DNA of 64,000 nt from Pterobdella sp. o SKG-2022 (Eukaryota; Annelida; Clitellata; Hirudinida; Piscicolidae). The notes under the pieces are model-generated. The model searched no databases. It had not been told where the DNA came from and saw nothing but the letters and a program-made list of their open reading frames with translations. Position 1 is the stretch's first letter; the number at the start of each line of letters is the position of its first letter. Below, one piece after another: positions 12,173 to 26,389 of this stretch. The position numbers were made by a program, and so were the translations under genes. Location: positions 14,144,711-14,208,710 of the forward strand of contig OZ038322.1 of NCBI GenBank assembly GCA_964035795.1. The letters are read 5' to 3'.

Positions 12173-12180
12173 GTAAGTGA

Positions 12181-15005
12181 AGAGGTTTATCGGGTTTGAT
12201 TTGAATTTATGTGTAGGCGAATTTTAAATGAGCAAAACCATTAGTTTTTTAAAAAGATACTCCGAAAAATTACAAATTTTATACATCATATTGAAGTTTT
12301 GACAAGAAATCAACAGAAATAAAATGTGTGTAATTTTGGGAGGCATGTGAAAGAGAGGGTTTTACATGGTGGGGTTGCTGGGGTGGTTTTGTCTTTAGTG
12401 GCTTCTATAAAGAAATGCATTTGATTCAAAAAATCATATGCAGAATCTTAAGTTAGAAAGTAATTGAGGCCATTTGAGGTGCCAATGCAAACTATTGAGA
12501 AAAATTTTGAATGACACTACCAAATAAAAATTAAATTACTTTTATTTTGATTATTTTACGTTAGTTCAATATTAAAGCTAAGTTTTTTATTGTTTTTTGG
12601 TTGAAAAGTCCAAAATTTTAGAGCAAGTTGTTTTAATTTTGAAACAATCTTTAAATAACTTGCATTGTTTTCAAAGTTATTTAATGATGAATTTTATTTA
12701 AAATTATTCTACTTTAAAATTAAAAATTTTTCTAATGCTGAAATTTTTCTTTTTAATTTTTCTAACTTCAACACAAATTTTTGACATTTTTGGTTATTTT
12801 GTTCATTAAAGCTTTTATTTCATCGAATAAAAATTGAAACTTTGGAAGGAATTTACAAGTAAGAATAAGTTTCTTAATGCAAAAAGGTTTAATTAATTTT
12901 TATCGATTTTCGAAACCAACTTATGAAATAAGATTATATTAATTCAGTTATATAGTTAATGTCAAAAAGAAAATAGTTGTGTTCCTCAAAATCTTCATAT
13001 AAAATAAAAATTCATTCAAATAAAAACAAGATAAAAGCTGAAATTCATCTGATAATTAAAAAATCAGATTAAATATGAACAACCTCCTTCAAATCGTTAG
13101 AGGTTAGGCTAAGTCATTAATACAAAAAAGTATTTCAATAATTACATTTAATAATTCTATAAACGTTGTAAATTAATCAATCATTTCAAAAGAATTAAAA
13201 ACATGTTTTAATAGAAACAAATCTCGGAACCTTTCAAGTCTAATTCAACGTAACTATATCCTTCAGAATCAATTATGTTTGAAGCTTGAAATTTTTACTT
13301 GAATATTTAAAATTATTTTTATTTATCTTTCGAATGACGATAATTTAGGTTTTCTTAGAACTAATTTGAATCCATTTTATAGTCCATTTGTTTTAGATTT
13401 CATTTCACTTTTAAATTATTTGATATTCTTCATTTTATAAAATTTCTTTTTTTTTCGAATAAATATTTTGTTTGAAACTCACAGAGCTGTGCAATGGTAA
13501 AGTGGAATTGAGTTTTAAAATATTATTGTATTTTCAGATTTCATTGTAGTTTGGAAATAACACTTTGAAGTTTTGAAAAGTTTTTTCAAAATTAATGAAA
13601 AGTAAAAACACAGTTTTATAAGAAAAAAAATTATTTTTTATTTCACAAAAAGTGGTTTAGAAGTGCCAAAAAATATAAAAACTAATCTTAGTTCAGTTTA
13701 AAAATTTAAAATTTCAGAATCCTGATGTGCTAGTTTGTTAATATCGAAAAGCTACGTTATATAAAGAAAATAATTGGCTAATGAATTATGAAAAGGTTTT
13801 ACTTGTTGAAAATTACAACTTAATAAAAATTTTTATAAATGTTTTTATAAACCTTCATAATTTGAAGTTTTACTGTTGAAATTCAAGTTTAAAAAAGAAC
13901 ATACGATATCTCTAAAAAAAGGTATTACGGTTGTATCAAAAGTATAAAATAATTTTTTTATTACGATCTTTGAATGCTTTTTTTCGATAATTTTGAGCTC
14001 GTTTCATTTTGAAAACATTTTATATTTTAATAAAACCAGTTTCCAGTTGAGAAGGCGCAGTTTGAGTTATGCGTGAATTGAATGTTTTGATAAATGAAAT
14101 TTTTTATACATCAGTGAGCTTAGCATAAATTTTAAAAATTCTCTACTTCAAAAAACTAATTTAAAACATAATTTATTTTTTTTTATTCTTAATATCAACT
14201 TTTTCAAAGATTTCCTAAAAATGTTTTCGAATATTTTGAAAATAGTTTCTGAATAATTATAAAGTTTACTTTGATACTGTGTTAAAATCTATAATTAATA
14301 TTACTTACCGAAAATTATGGCTCAATTTTCAATAAACGTATGAAAATTCCTCAATTGATGTTCTATAGATAATTACTAAATAAAAAATACAAAAGATTTC
14401 GCTGAAAAGTAATATTATCAACCTAATTTTTGTATTAAAAAAATTTAATACAGTATATAATTTAATATGAAATGTAATTGGGAACTCAATTAGGAAAGCC
14501 CTATTAAACAATGTGAATCAAACGCAAATATATACACAACTTGAGCATGTGAGTTGGGCAAGGAACTTGGTACTTGGAATAAAAATTCAAGTTCAACACT
14601 CTATCTTTTCATGTTCAATTAGTTACAAAATTAAACGAAAGAGTGAAAAAATCCAAAAATTGTTTATATCGTTAAATAGTTATAATATTCTCAGAAGTAA
14701 CAAAACACACTGATTTGTGAATAAGGAATAATAATAAGCTCAGAAAAATTTGGCTTAATTATTTATGGTTGGAAACAGCCGGTCTCAATAATTATTAAAC
14801 CATTGGAAGGAAAAGGAAAATAAATGGATAAAAAGGAATGTTGCAAAATCATAGACAAATATATATGCAAATTAATAAAAGACAGATAATGAGAGATAAA
14901 TAAATGAACAAAAAAACTAAAAGCACCTTTGAAGCAATTTTGAATTGATAACTGTGCGCTATAAAAATTTTAATAATGATAATAATAGCAATAAAATACA
15001 AATAT
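12181..15005. other. Gene-free AT-rich stretch
   Basis: Very AT-rich with scattered homopolymer runs. I see no exon-like patch with plausible splice sites. Missing 5' exons of the PDE7-like gene could lie here or further right, but none could be recognised. Confidence 0.5.
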
Positions 15006-15105
15006 ACAATTACAGCAATAAAGAAATGAACAGATACAACGATAAATAATCAATAGACAATTACAGCAATAAAGAAATGAACAGTTACAACGATAAATAA
15101 TCAAA
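15006..15105. repeat. 51-bp tandem duplication
   Basis: The stretch starting acaattacagcaataaagaa at 15006 recurs at 15057 with about one mismatch. This gives just under two copies of a 51-base unit. Confidence 0.85.
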
Positions 15106-15299
15106 CAGATAAAGAGATAAACAAAAAGACAGACAGGCGACCATGCAGAAGTACAAGGTTTCAGTTATGTATTAAAACACCCAAGAGACCGTATGCAATT
15201 AATTACAAAACCACCAACACAAGTTCATTCCATTATAGAAACTGTTCCGAGGTCTGCTTTTTCCTAATTAAATTCGTTCTCTAGTGCCATTTTGTCGAC

Positions 15300-15307
15300 T
15301 GACGTCA
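15300..15307. promoter_or_regulatory. CRE palindrome TGACGTCA
   Basis: A full consensus CREB/ATF site in a slightly GC-richer patch. It lies 3.3 kb upstream of the most 5' PDE7-like exon found. Function is inferred from the motif only. Confidence 0.4.
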
Positions 15308-16563
15308 TAAGGTATTGTTTCCATGGTTTTTTGTGGACGTGCAAGTAATTAATTATGATGGTATTTCTATGACCATGGTGTTACACTTGTGACAAAAAAG
15401 TTTCGTGTCTTCAAGAATCTTCAGTATTTATTGGTTTTGATGAGTCGATGTTCAGTGAGCAGCGGTATTTGATGGTTCAATGTTAAATTTTCCTTTATGG
15501 TATTGGCAGAACTCGGTACATCTCCAGTTCTTGCAGACAGGTTATTTGGTGGAAAGAAGGTGTTATTGAAGCTTCAATTAAGTAGAAACTTGATGTGAAT
15601 ATAAAGCAGAAAAAATTCCACAGCTTCAGAATTCGAAACTAGAAGTTTCGACGATAAGGACTTCAAAACACAAGAATTATGCGCGATAACTCTTCAAAAC
15701 TTCAAAAACCATCTCAATCTATAACGTATAATTATTTTTTTAACAGTGAAAAGAATTGATAGATAAATGGTAAGAGATGAAAGGAAAAAAAAGACAATGG
15801 AAAGATGTATATGGGTGTTGAAGAGGAAGTGAAAGAGAGATTATTGGGCAGGATCATGGAAAAATTGACGAAGCCATAACTCTGACTTTTGTTATTATTG
15901 CGTTTTAGCTCACCTTCCCTTTATGGAATCGGCTGCACTCGAAGAAATAGTTTTGATGAATATATAAAGGAAGATTTTTTAAATTTTTATACATGGATTC
16001 TTGAAGTGATGATATATAACAAGATTCAGATTACAAAAGCGGTTAGGAAGATTCTAAAGAATTTTATATTTATGCTATTCCGAATAATAAAATACTGTGT
16101 TCAAAATATGCTTCACACTTACATGAAGCTTTGTGAGATATTTCAAGCATTGTTTACTTTGTTGGGATGTTTCCAACTCAAACGATGAGTTTTTAAAATA
16201 GTTTCCCTATCTTTTAGTTATTTTCAATTAACTCTAAATTTTTCTCTATTATTTTGTGTTTTTCTTTCATTCAAATATCCCAATTTTTTTTTATCTTCAT
16301 AATTGCTCCTCCTCTACCATTCATCCGTCTTAACAGCAATAACCTTCAAAACACACACATGCCCACATCTATACACACACATATATGCACACACAAACAT
16401 GCACATATACACCAAACTTTCTTAGCGCTTAATTTACCATATATTTTTTTGCATAAAAAATTCATATTTAATTTCTCGTTATTTAAAAATTATATGAAAA
16501 ACACAAAAGTTATTATCGCTCTGTTTTTATTCCCGATTGATCGTTCAACCCTCGTTTCCAGAC

Positions 16564-16660
16564 ACGGCCGCGTTGTGACGTCATAGGTACTGACGTCACG
16601 AGAGAAAGATCGTGAGAGAGGGAATGGAAGGAGATATAAAAAACGTATGCTCGGAGGAAG
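16564..16660. promoter_or_regulatory. Promoter-like patch: two CREs plus TATA
   Basis: A locally CpG-rich segment with two perfect TGACGTCA palindromes at 16576-16583 and 16591-16598, followed by TATAAA at 16635-16640. The TATA orientation favours plus-strand transcription, but no plus-strand gene is recognised downstream. CREs work in either direction, so the patch could also serve the minus-strand PDE7-like gene 4.6 kb away. Confidence 0.45.
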
Positions 16661-19600
16661 GTTGAAAATTTTCTGTGTTATCGTTCTATTTTGTGATGAT
16701 TCTGTTTTTTATTACTCTGTGTTTATGATTCCATGTTTTTTGATAGTTTAAGGATTATATTTTTGATGTATTTATGATTTTATGTTTTCGGTATTTTTAT
16801 TGTTCAATGTTTTTATGATTATATCTCAGTGTTACTCTATGCTTAGGAAATAGTTCTATGTTTTTTTGATTTTGTTTTTCATTATATATCTTATAATTTT
16901 CGATTCTATGGTGTTTTTATTCTATTGTATTCTATTCTAAAGCATAATTATTCATAAACGCGATAAAAAAAATTCAAAAAAAATCAATAAAAATAATATA
17001 AAAGTTTTAAGTTCGAATGCCATCAAACCGAAGCACTTCATTTTTTAATGCTGCATAAACTGTTAAAAAAATATCTGGTATTCAAAGTATCGAAATTTTT
17101 TTTTGATTTGAAATTATTTTTGTTGTTTTGTTGTTTCGTCCGCCATAAAAAAATAACATCGGATTGATACACACAACGTCTAACTTTATCAAATAAAAAA
17201 CATCATACATTTTTCGAAAAGTTCTTTTGATTCTGATTTTCTTGTGTGCTCAGACTTAGGTTGGGTTTTTGTCGTGTGTCTACCCTCTTTGTTCTCTTTC
17301 AAACTTCTTTTCTGAAAAATTCAATGTTAATTATAAACGTTTGAAATTTAGTAAAACAACTATTAAGTGATAGTATTAATAAAAATCAAAATAAATCAAT
17401 AATGAAACAATATTTAAAAAAAACAGGAAATACACGTTATACAACCCAAATGAGCTAAGAAGATAACTCCGATTATAAACAATTTTTAAACAAAGCCAAT
17501 CAGCACCTCACTATTGTAAGCTTGTGTGTGGTTAACTGAAGTTGGTATAACATTAAAACAAAGATTATTTCATTATTTCTAATACTGAATTTCTCAATAT
17601 ACTCTATACTTTCTCACTATGTACGTACCTATCCATACCTAGTGTGTGTTGTGGTGGTGTTGTTTTATTCTGTTTAAATTGTTTTTATCTGTTTGAGTCC
17701 TTCGACAAACTTAGTCTTCAATAAGAAACAGTGCAGTTGGGGAAATAAACACATTGAAATACTAGTGAACAGTAGGGTCAAAGTGTTAACTTGAGGATAA
17801 TATTGTGTTCTGTTTATCAAGGACAATGGTTAGCTTGATAGCCTCTTTTATGTAACGTGGTGAGGTTAGGATCGGAAGTGTTCCAATTATTATATAATTT
17901 CTTGAACAATTAAAGTATATGCTTAGAAAAAAATATGATGAAATGAAACGTAACATGTTTTCAATTTTTTAAAATTTTATTGAAGGCTTTCAAATTAAAT
18001 TTTTTTTTAAATTTTTTCAAATATTTATTTTTTAAATTAAGTAATTGGCGAATTTTAATTGGGTTATTATAGTTTTTAAATAGTTTTAAAAATTATAAAT
18101 TTAGAAATTATTCAAAACCAACTTGTAATGAAAAACATTTATGAAGTTTTATCCTACAGATCCAATAAACACACTTTGGTTCGGAGTTATTTTTTTAAAC
18201 AGTTATTTTTTCAATATAGAATATTTGAAAAAATAGTTCAAATTCTTTATGAAATATTGGGTAGAGAATAAAAAAATATACTCCTAATGAAATAATACTA
18301 TTCATCCTTAAAGATAAAATTTTTATAATAGTTTTATAATTATTCGCTCAATGAATACATTGCATAAATATTCATCAAATTGGCATGCTCCACTTTTAGT
18401 TTTAGCACGTGACCGAACTAAATTTAAATTCTGAATGAAGGCTTAAAATGAGGTATGGTTTTTTGAATGTTGCTACTTTAATTGATGTAGATTCGATTTG
18501 TTCTGAACAGTTAGAAAAATTATTTTTCTGTTGTTATTATTCTTATTGCTATTTAATTTAATTTGATTTGATTATTATTTTTTTTTTTTGAAAATATTTT
18601 TTCATTAATGTATAGAATATTCATAAATTTTAAATTTTGAGTTCTATAAAATCGTATTTCATTTTTCATCACTTCCGATACAGGTCAAAAATTATGGAAA
18701 GGTGCACTGTGAAAACAACAATTTTTGTTTGGGCTTGGAATTTTTAAAACTGGAAAATCATTTCAAATCATTTGAACTCATCAGAAGTAATAAAAACTAT
18801 TGAAAAAGTTACGAACAATCAATTAAAAGCAAAAAAAATAACTGTGAGTTTTGAAGTTGAGATTGATCAGGAATGTTGCAAATTCTAAACTGCGGTTGGA
18901 AGTTCATCAGCTACAATCAATCACTTCTCGTTTTGATAGTAAATTAATCTCAAAAGCGACCAAAAGATAACAATACAGAATTCTTTATGTTTTTATATGC
19001 CACGTCGAAAGTTGATTTGTAATAATATTTATTTGTGTCGAAACAAAAAGTTTCAACCATAAAGTTTTATCGATAAACATGAAGGCAGCTAAGTTTACTA
19101 AGGATAATGTTCTCTCATGAGAAGAAATGAAATATAAATAAACTCCACTTTTTCGAAAAAACTCTGGAACACCAAAAACTCAACCTTTTTTGAAGATGAG
19201 AAACTTTTTCTTTTTTGATCGTATGTCGATATTGTTATTTATGGCGTTCTTGAGTTGTTTATAATAATAATAATAATAATGAAAACTATACAGCGCCAAA
19301 GCAATCAACCAAAGCCTTTATTAACATATTTCTAATATTTTATGTTTTTCATAGTTATTTCCACAAAAAATTTCATGCATTTTTTGTGCGTTTAAAAACG
19401 AGAATTTTCTTTATTTTTATGATTTTTCAATTGTTTTCGATAGACATTCACCGGTTAGGTCTTAATCTGCTAATCCCATCTCTACCATATTGGTGTTTTG
19501 CTGTTGCTTGCGTTCATTTCGTTCCCTTTTACATTGTTTCTCTTGGTTTTATCCCTATTTTTTATATTACTAATTTTTTGTTATATTTTTTTAATTTTTG

Positions 19601-22600
19601 ATTTTTTTCTTTTTTTTTTTAATTATTGTTGTTTTTACTGTTTTTTCATATTATTTTTGTTGTTTTTGTTACTGCCAAGCTGTCATTATCATCATTGATG
19701 TATTGACATTTGATTATCATTTAACTCGCAACTTTTTATCGCTTCTCGTTATGTGATAACTGTTTATTTTTATGGTTTTTCATTATTATTTTTGTTAAAT
19801 ATTTATTTTTTGTTCCTAATATTTCTTTTTTTTGTTTTTTTTTAGTTTTTCGAGTATTTTTTTGAATTTCTCTTTTTTTCATGTATTTCAGTCATTTTTA
19901 AAATTTGTTTTGGTTTTTTGAAAAAATATTGAATTTCAATTTATCCATACTAATTATTTTATCAGTTTTGAATTGATACTATATAGATAACATTTTGAAT
20001 AAATGCTATGATAGAAAATATTTTTATTCGATATTTCTTTCGTATTACTTTTCATCTTCACAGTCCACTTTGCTGCTTACAAAAGCACGTTACTGTGCGA
20101 GACGTACTGATTTTTCACTAATTTTTTTTGATTTTCAAAATTTATTTTATTTTATTTTTGGCCGGCTTATTTATTATCATTATCTATTTATTTTAATTGT
20201 CTGTCATTCACTTTACTTATTATTATATTCATTCAGTTTCAAAATATTTTTATTTTTTTTCTATTTATCCCATCCCTCTTTTCACCCATGTTTCTTTCCT
20301 TTCTTTTTCACATTTAAACTTTTTTCTCACTTCAATCTTCACATTCATTCACTATTTTCATTTTTCCACCAAAATTTCATTTACCCAATTAGGTTAGAAT
20401 GAATTCTTTATCTTTTATACGCCATAATTCTTCGCCAAACATTATTTAATTTTTTTATCTTCTAAATTTTCTAATATTTTTGCTTCCACTTGCCCTTATC
20501 TACCACTTCTTCATATAAAGCTCCTGCTACTACCTTCTTTCACACCATTTCATTCATTCTTTCCACCCTATTCATACCTAAGCTATATTTTATTCCGTCA
20601 CACGAACCTCTTTTACCACCCAGTTTTCGTTGCTACTTTTCTTTGTGTAATAACTATTTTTCTACTTATCCTTCTTTTCCTATGTTATATTATTATGATA
20701 AAGTATCAACCTTTAGAAACCTAAGCTGCCTTCCATTGACCTTAACCCAAATTCATTCAACGTCTCCAACATGTTGTACTTACTAGTAATTGAAGTAATT
20801 TTTTCAAGCATTCTTTTTGTATTTTTTCTAGTTTTCTAATATCCTTCTTTAATATACGTAAACTATTAAAGATTTAAGTTTCATATCATTTCTTGATATT
20901 TTCGTTTCAACCCCTACTATTATTTTAACAAACTTTGTGTATGATACTTTTAAAATATTCAAATAAAACAATGATGTTTGATAATTTTTAATGAATTATA
21001 AATAATAAATTATAATTTTCATAAATTATTTTAAATATTTGAATTTTTTTCAAATATAATTAATTTATATCTAGACTTATAATACGAAAATATTGGTTCT
21101 CAATAAAAACAATTTGTCTTTTTTTGAGTTTCTATTTAAAAACACATAAAATTGATGTTATTGATGTTCAACTGAAAGTAATTGATTCATTTGATGATAA
21201 AAAGCTAAATACAAGTTCTTCATACCCAACCTAAAATTTGCAACAACAGATGTCAAGAAAAATAAATGAAATCGTCTAAAATGAAATAATAATTTTTATG
21301 TATCATAATAATTTAATAGATTAATATTTCATACCAAAAATAATGAAAAGTAAATTTATCTGTAAGAATGTGGTCAAAAAGTAAAGTATGTATCATGAAA
21401 AATACAGATACGGTGAGAGAACAGCAAAAGTGAATGTGAAGGTTGTGTTGAAAAAGAAGATGAAGTTAAATATGTATGAAAGTTAAAAGTGAAAGAGAAA
21501 ATAGAGAGAGAGGGAAAGGTTGAATAAATGAAAAACAAAAAGTATAAAAATCAAATGATTATATAAAAAATTATATAAAATTAACAAAATATACTATTAA
21601 TTAAATATACTGCCCATCAGACCATCTTGGGTATTTTCAATCTAGTATAGATTAAAAACATGGCTACCAGCACTTAATGAAAAATGATTATTATGGAAAC
21701 TTCAATAAAAACTATGGAGAAATTATATTCATAAGATAAAAATAATTAAGAAATAACATAAAAACAAAAATAATAAATAAAACCGCAACAAAAAGTTGTA
21801 AATTTCAAAGGGTTTTATCTTGTTTCACGATTTTTTTACTCCTTGAAAGGTTTTTGCAACAAAAGCTATGTTTCGTATCATTTATACAACTTCTCTACTT
21901 ATAACAATAATTATAATGAAAGAATAAACAATATTAGCAAGAAAAAAAAAGTAATACTCACAAAAATAAATGTATTTATTATTAATAATAATAATAATAA
22001 ATAAATAAATCTTTAAATAATAATATCAATAACCAAAAACATAATAACATTAATAATTAATTTTAAAAATAATAATGAATGAATAATAATTTTAAAAAAT
22101 AATAATAAATAAGTTTAAAATAAGCACAAACGAAGAAACAAAAAAGGGAAGCATTTTTAAGACAAAAGCTTTCCACACAAAAGAATTCCCGACAAAAATA
22201 TGATCTTAAATTCAGATTTATTTTATTTTGATGGGTGCAAAATTATCCCAAATAATTGCTTGATTTTGTTCTTTTGCCGCGTTTCACTTTTCATGTTTAT
22301 TTGTTTTTATTGTATTAAATCATTTTTATTGTTCAAATGATTTGACTTTTTTTTCTTTTTATATTCCTTGTTTTTATATGTTTCAGTTCAGTTATAGAGA
22401 AGCTTTTCAATTTCCTCAAACTAATGTAACCACACTGTTGTTTCAAACTTTCAACGAGTCCCACCAACTATTCCACATGTTTTTTTATTCCCATACTCCA
22501 CGTGTTCTTTAAACACATCATTTCACTCCGATATCACTGTGACTTAGTGCCAAACAATAAAATCTTTAGCCTTAAATGTATCAATTAAAAAAGAGTTAGC

Positions 22601-23906
22601 CAAAATCATGTTAGTGAAGTCAAAAAAACTCAGTGAGTTTTAATAGAAATATATATCAAAATGTTTTTTTTGTGTCAAAAGTGCGATTGTTTTCTGCTCA
22701 TATCTTATAACATATTCCATTATTCATGAGATAACAAATAATATATTTTTAATAGAATATATAATGAAAAATAAACTAAAAAAAATATGATAGAAGACAA
22801 TACGATTGTTAAAATTTCGCGCTCAAAATAAGTTTTTAATACATTAATTAAGACAGCAAAGTGATATAATTAGCATTGTTGGCGTGCTAAAGTTTTATGG
22901 TGAAGATAAACTTAGCGAAAATTGTTTCTCCCGTCTCAATAAACGTATCAACAGCATTATATGCTCCACAGAAAATTTCATTTTAGGTAAAACACATTAG
23001 AAAGTCAGTAGAATACAATACAAATTAATACACCTTACATCCCACCTCACTACATACCACATCCCATTCTCTGATCTTAAATCAACCCCCAACTCATCTT
23101 GTTACATTACATCGAACCACCACCACATCACCTCCATTACATCACACCACATCACACCACACCAACTCACACCACATCAAACCACACCAACTCACACTCT
23201 AACCAACTCACAACATCTTTTCCCACCAAACATCAAATTACCAAAAATCTACCATCCAGCATAAAAACTGAATATAAATTTTTGCAACTGCTTCATAACG
23301 CCTAAACGCCATAAAACTGTAATGAACAAGCATCTGTGATATCTTAAAACACTTCTCGGTCGGTTTGATATTCTTCATGCTGTCTGGCGCTTTCAATAAT
23401 TCAGCTTTTTGTTATCGTACTAATATTTTTACTTTTTTTTATTTTTTTATTGTTATGTTTTTCATTTATTTTCTGTTTATTATTTTTTTTTTTTTTCTAT
23501 TTTTTTCAGCTCTCACGTATAAATCATTTCAGAAGGACACCAAGTATTAGCATTTTACTAAAAAAACTTCATAAAAACCATCCCTTCCACACTCAAAAAT
23601 ATCATAAGTACAACACCCGTTGATACAACTTTTTGAATACAATACCAAACCACACAGCACCAATCGGTAAAATACGTTTCAACACAATGTATTATAATAA
23701 AGTTAAATTTGTTTCACATGTTTTTTTAAAAAATTTCTCAAATCAAGAAGTATATTTTAATTATTTTTACACAATCTATTATAGTCTGAAAAAATTCAAG
23801 CTTATAAGATAAAATAATATTCAAAGAAAAAATTTATATAGCGTCGAAGCAAGCAACTAAGATTCCAAGTTCACAATACAACCCAATAAAAAGTCCAACC
23901 CAACAC
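16661..23906. other. Gene-poor, T-rich region
   Basis: Dominated by poly-T/poly-A tracts and short AAT runs (for example 19261-19280 and 21980-22100). Open frames between 19386 and 20786 are Phe/Leu/Tyr-rich readings of pyrimidine tracts. No gene can be supported. Confidence 0.6.
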
Positions 23907-24077
23907 TTACACTAGTACAACACCAACCTCGTCATTAAGGGTGACCTTTTCATACTCGACCATTTCATCTCCTTCCTCCTCTCCCACACTCCTCTCCCCC
24001 CTTGAACAACCCTTGCAACCAAAACAAAAGCACCCAGAATCCTGCAGCACTTTTCTCCATCCCCCTCTTTCCGCCAT
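23907..24077 (-). CDS. Small Cys-cluster ORF or first exon, unrecognised
   Basis: A 56-residue frame starting at an ATG in excellent context (AAGATGGCGG), in a GC-rich island within AT-rich DNA. It begins MAERGGWRKVLQDSGCFCFG and continues CKGC, then an acidic Glu-rich part. The cluster CFCFGCKGC could be a palmitoylation or metal site. Several in-frame donor-like GTs (AAG|GTCACC, GAG|GTTGGT) suggest it may be a first exon whose downstream partner lies to the left. No family is recognised. Confidence 0.4.
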   Translation of the reverse strand: MAERGGWRKVLQDSGCFCFGCKGCSRGERSVGEEEGDEMVEYEKVTLNDEVGVVLV

Positions 24078-25120
24078 CTTGTTTTTTGTTTTTTTAATTT
24101 TTATTTTTTTTATTATTTTTTTAGTTTTTGGTTTCTTTGTTTGAGTTTTTTTTTCCCATTCTTGTTCTTGTGTTGACCTTTGGGAAAATTTTATTAGAAT
24201 GAAAACTTCAAAATTTATAAATTTGTAGTTTCATTATTAATATATGATGTTAAAATGCTATGATAAAGCTCAACTCATCGGAATCTATAGCTAGCTTTAC
24301 TGTCCTCACAAACGTATTAACAAGTTCATAAAATGGCGTAAAAACTTTTGAATTAATTAATAATGCTTTCTATCTAATTTAATTCATAAAAAACATCAGT
24401 ATTTAAATCGAATAATTATTAAATGAATTTAATTTAAAACTAAAATCGAGTTTAAATAATCGAATTCTTGCAAATAAACTTTTATTTCGACATCACTCAA
24501 GTCCATTTAAAGGCTGAGAGCGATAAAACCGAGCTTAATATGTTTTCGTATTTTAACTTATCCATTATATTATCCTATTATTTTATTTTACGTTATATTT
24601 ATTAATACTTTATTGCAATAATTTAGCTTAGTTTATACTATGCTTGCCTATCAACTTATACTAAATTTGTTTGTATAATATGATCATTCATATTATAATA
24701 TAATCATTCACTCATATCTTTTTATATCTTTATCTCCCTATATTAGTATCATTCATCGATCAAACAATAAGATATATTTGGTAATATTTTGAACTGTATA
24801 CTACTACACTTACATGGACAGTGAAGGTGTCATGTTTAACTATGTTTAAGCAACCTTTTATAATTATGAAATGTCTATTTGGCATTCTTTCTGTATCAAA
24901 TCAAACTTTATATTCAGAAATGAGATTTTTTGAGTAATTAATCGTTAGGTTAGCCGATTTTGCCTCAGAAATTAGCTATACATTTAACGTATTTAAGCCA
25001 TTTTTTGCTTCAATTTATTCATTAGTTCATATTTTTTTATTGATCTGCTTATTTTTATTTTTTGTTTCACATTTTGTTTGTTTTGATTGTTATAGCTTCA
25101 TCAATTTTTTATCTTATACA

Positions 25121-25230
25121 TTCATTATTTTTATTTATTTTTTTTTATTATTTTTGTTTTTTTCATTATTTTTATTTATTTTTTTTTATTATTTTTGCTT
25201 TTTTCATTATTTTTATTTATTATTAATCTC
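25121..25230. repeat. 41-bp tandem repeat
   Basis: The unit beginning ttcattatttttatttattt starts at 25121, 25162 and 25203, giving about 2.6 copies. It is T-rich with no coding content. Confidence 0.85.
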
Positions 25231-25574
25231 ATTTTTTATTATTCTTACTTTTTTATCATAAATCTATCTTTAATAAGTTTCATCATAAGGCATGCATCTG
25301 AAGAACAAAACTTTTGTTTTTGATAAGAGACTGTATCCCAACATGCTGTCATTATTTGTTGCTCATTAGTTTTTCTTTATTTTCCTAGATGTAATTTTCA
25401 AATTTTTTGTTGAATTCAGAAAAATAAAATTGCATTCAAAGTTTTAAAAAGAAATTTTAGTTAATAAAATTTTTAAAGTAGTGCTTAGCGTTAGGTTATT
25501 CTCGTTTTTCCAGTAGTAAAGGTTGATTATGTCTAGTTAGAGGGTTTTAAGAACAGTGGATGTGTTAGTGTAAG

Positions 25575-25690
25575 ATGCGGCAATGTGATGACGGTGATGT
25601 AAAGATGTGGTGATGTGATGATGGCGATGAAGTGGTGTGGTTGTGGAGTAACGTGGTGATATGATGATGTGATGTGATTATGTCATCAGC
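25575..25690. repeat. Degenerate GTGATG minisatellite
   Basis: Repeating gtgatg and ggtgatg words with frequent substitutions. No coding or RNA feature is evident. Confidence 0.7.
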
Positions 25691-26389
25691 GTATGTTATT
25701 AGACTTTTCCTTTTTATCCTTTAAGAAGATAATGCGACCATTTAATAGATATTGGTGATGGAATTCCTCGTTATGATGAACCCCGTATGATGCTGGTGAT
25801 TGAGGGTTGGGGTTGCATGAAGATATTTGTTCACTTTATAATCAGTTGTCTAAAAAGTACTATTTTGTGGTAGATTCTCGTAAGGAAAGTTTTTGAGAGT
25901 GTTAAAAATTTTAGTATTATCAAATTCTTTGTTCGATGTTGGTGAAAGTATTTGTTATTATATCAATATTCAATTAGTTATGCTCTTATTGTTTTTATAA
26001 TTATTATTTTCATTTTTATTATCTATTGTTTATCATCCTTAGAATTCCGATGTTATGAGCCGTTTATCAGCGTCACAAACATCACTTTAATGAGCAAAAA
26101 TTTTCTTTTATTGCTGAAACATTGGCTTACAATTCTCTTCGCTTACAAAGGGTTTTTCATAAAAAACTGCTTTTTACATGATAATTAAAACAAAGTATAA
26201 CTCAATAATATATGATGAAGGTGATTTTCATGTCAACTTAAAAAAGCGAAAACGGCAAAATAATAAAATTAGGTGGTGCTGTTATTTTTAATGTAAATTT
26301 TTATTCATGTGGCGCTTTTTTATAAACTTTGAAGCGCTTTTTACAAGTTTAATTTCACGAAAAAACACTGTGGAACAGGTTCTAACACT

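Noticed and set aside
15241..15330. Minus-strand ATG in good context reading METIPYDVSRQNG, considered as the PDE first exon
   Set aside because: It stops after 18 codons, and the only good donor gives the wrong phase for the exon at 12003.
19386..20786. Several plus-strand ORFs
   Set aside because: Phe/Leu/Tyr/Ser-rich translations of poly-T tracts, with no motif and no splice support.
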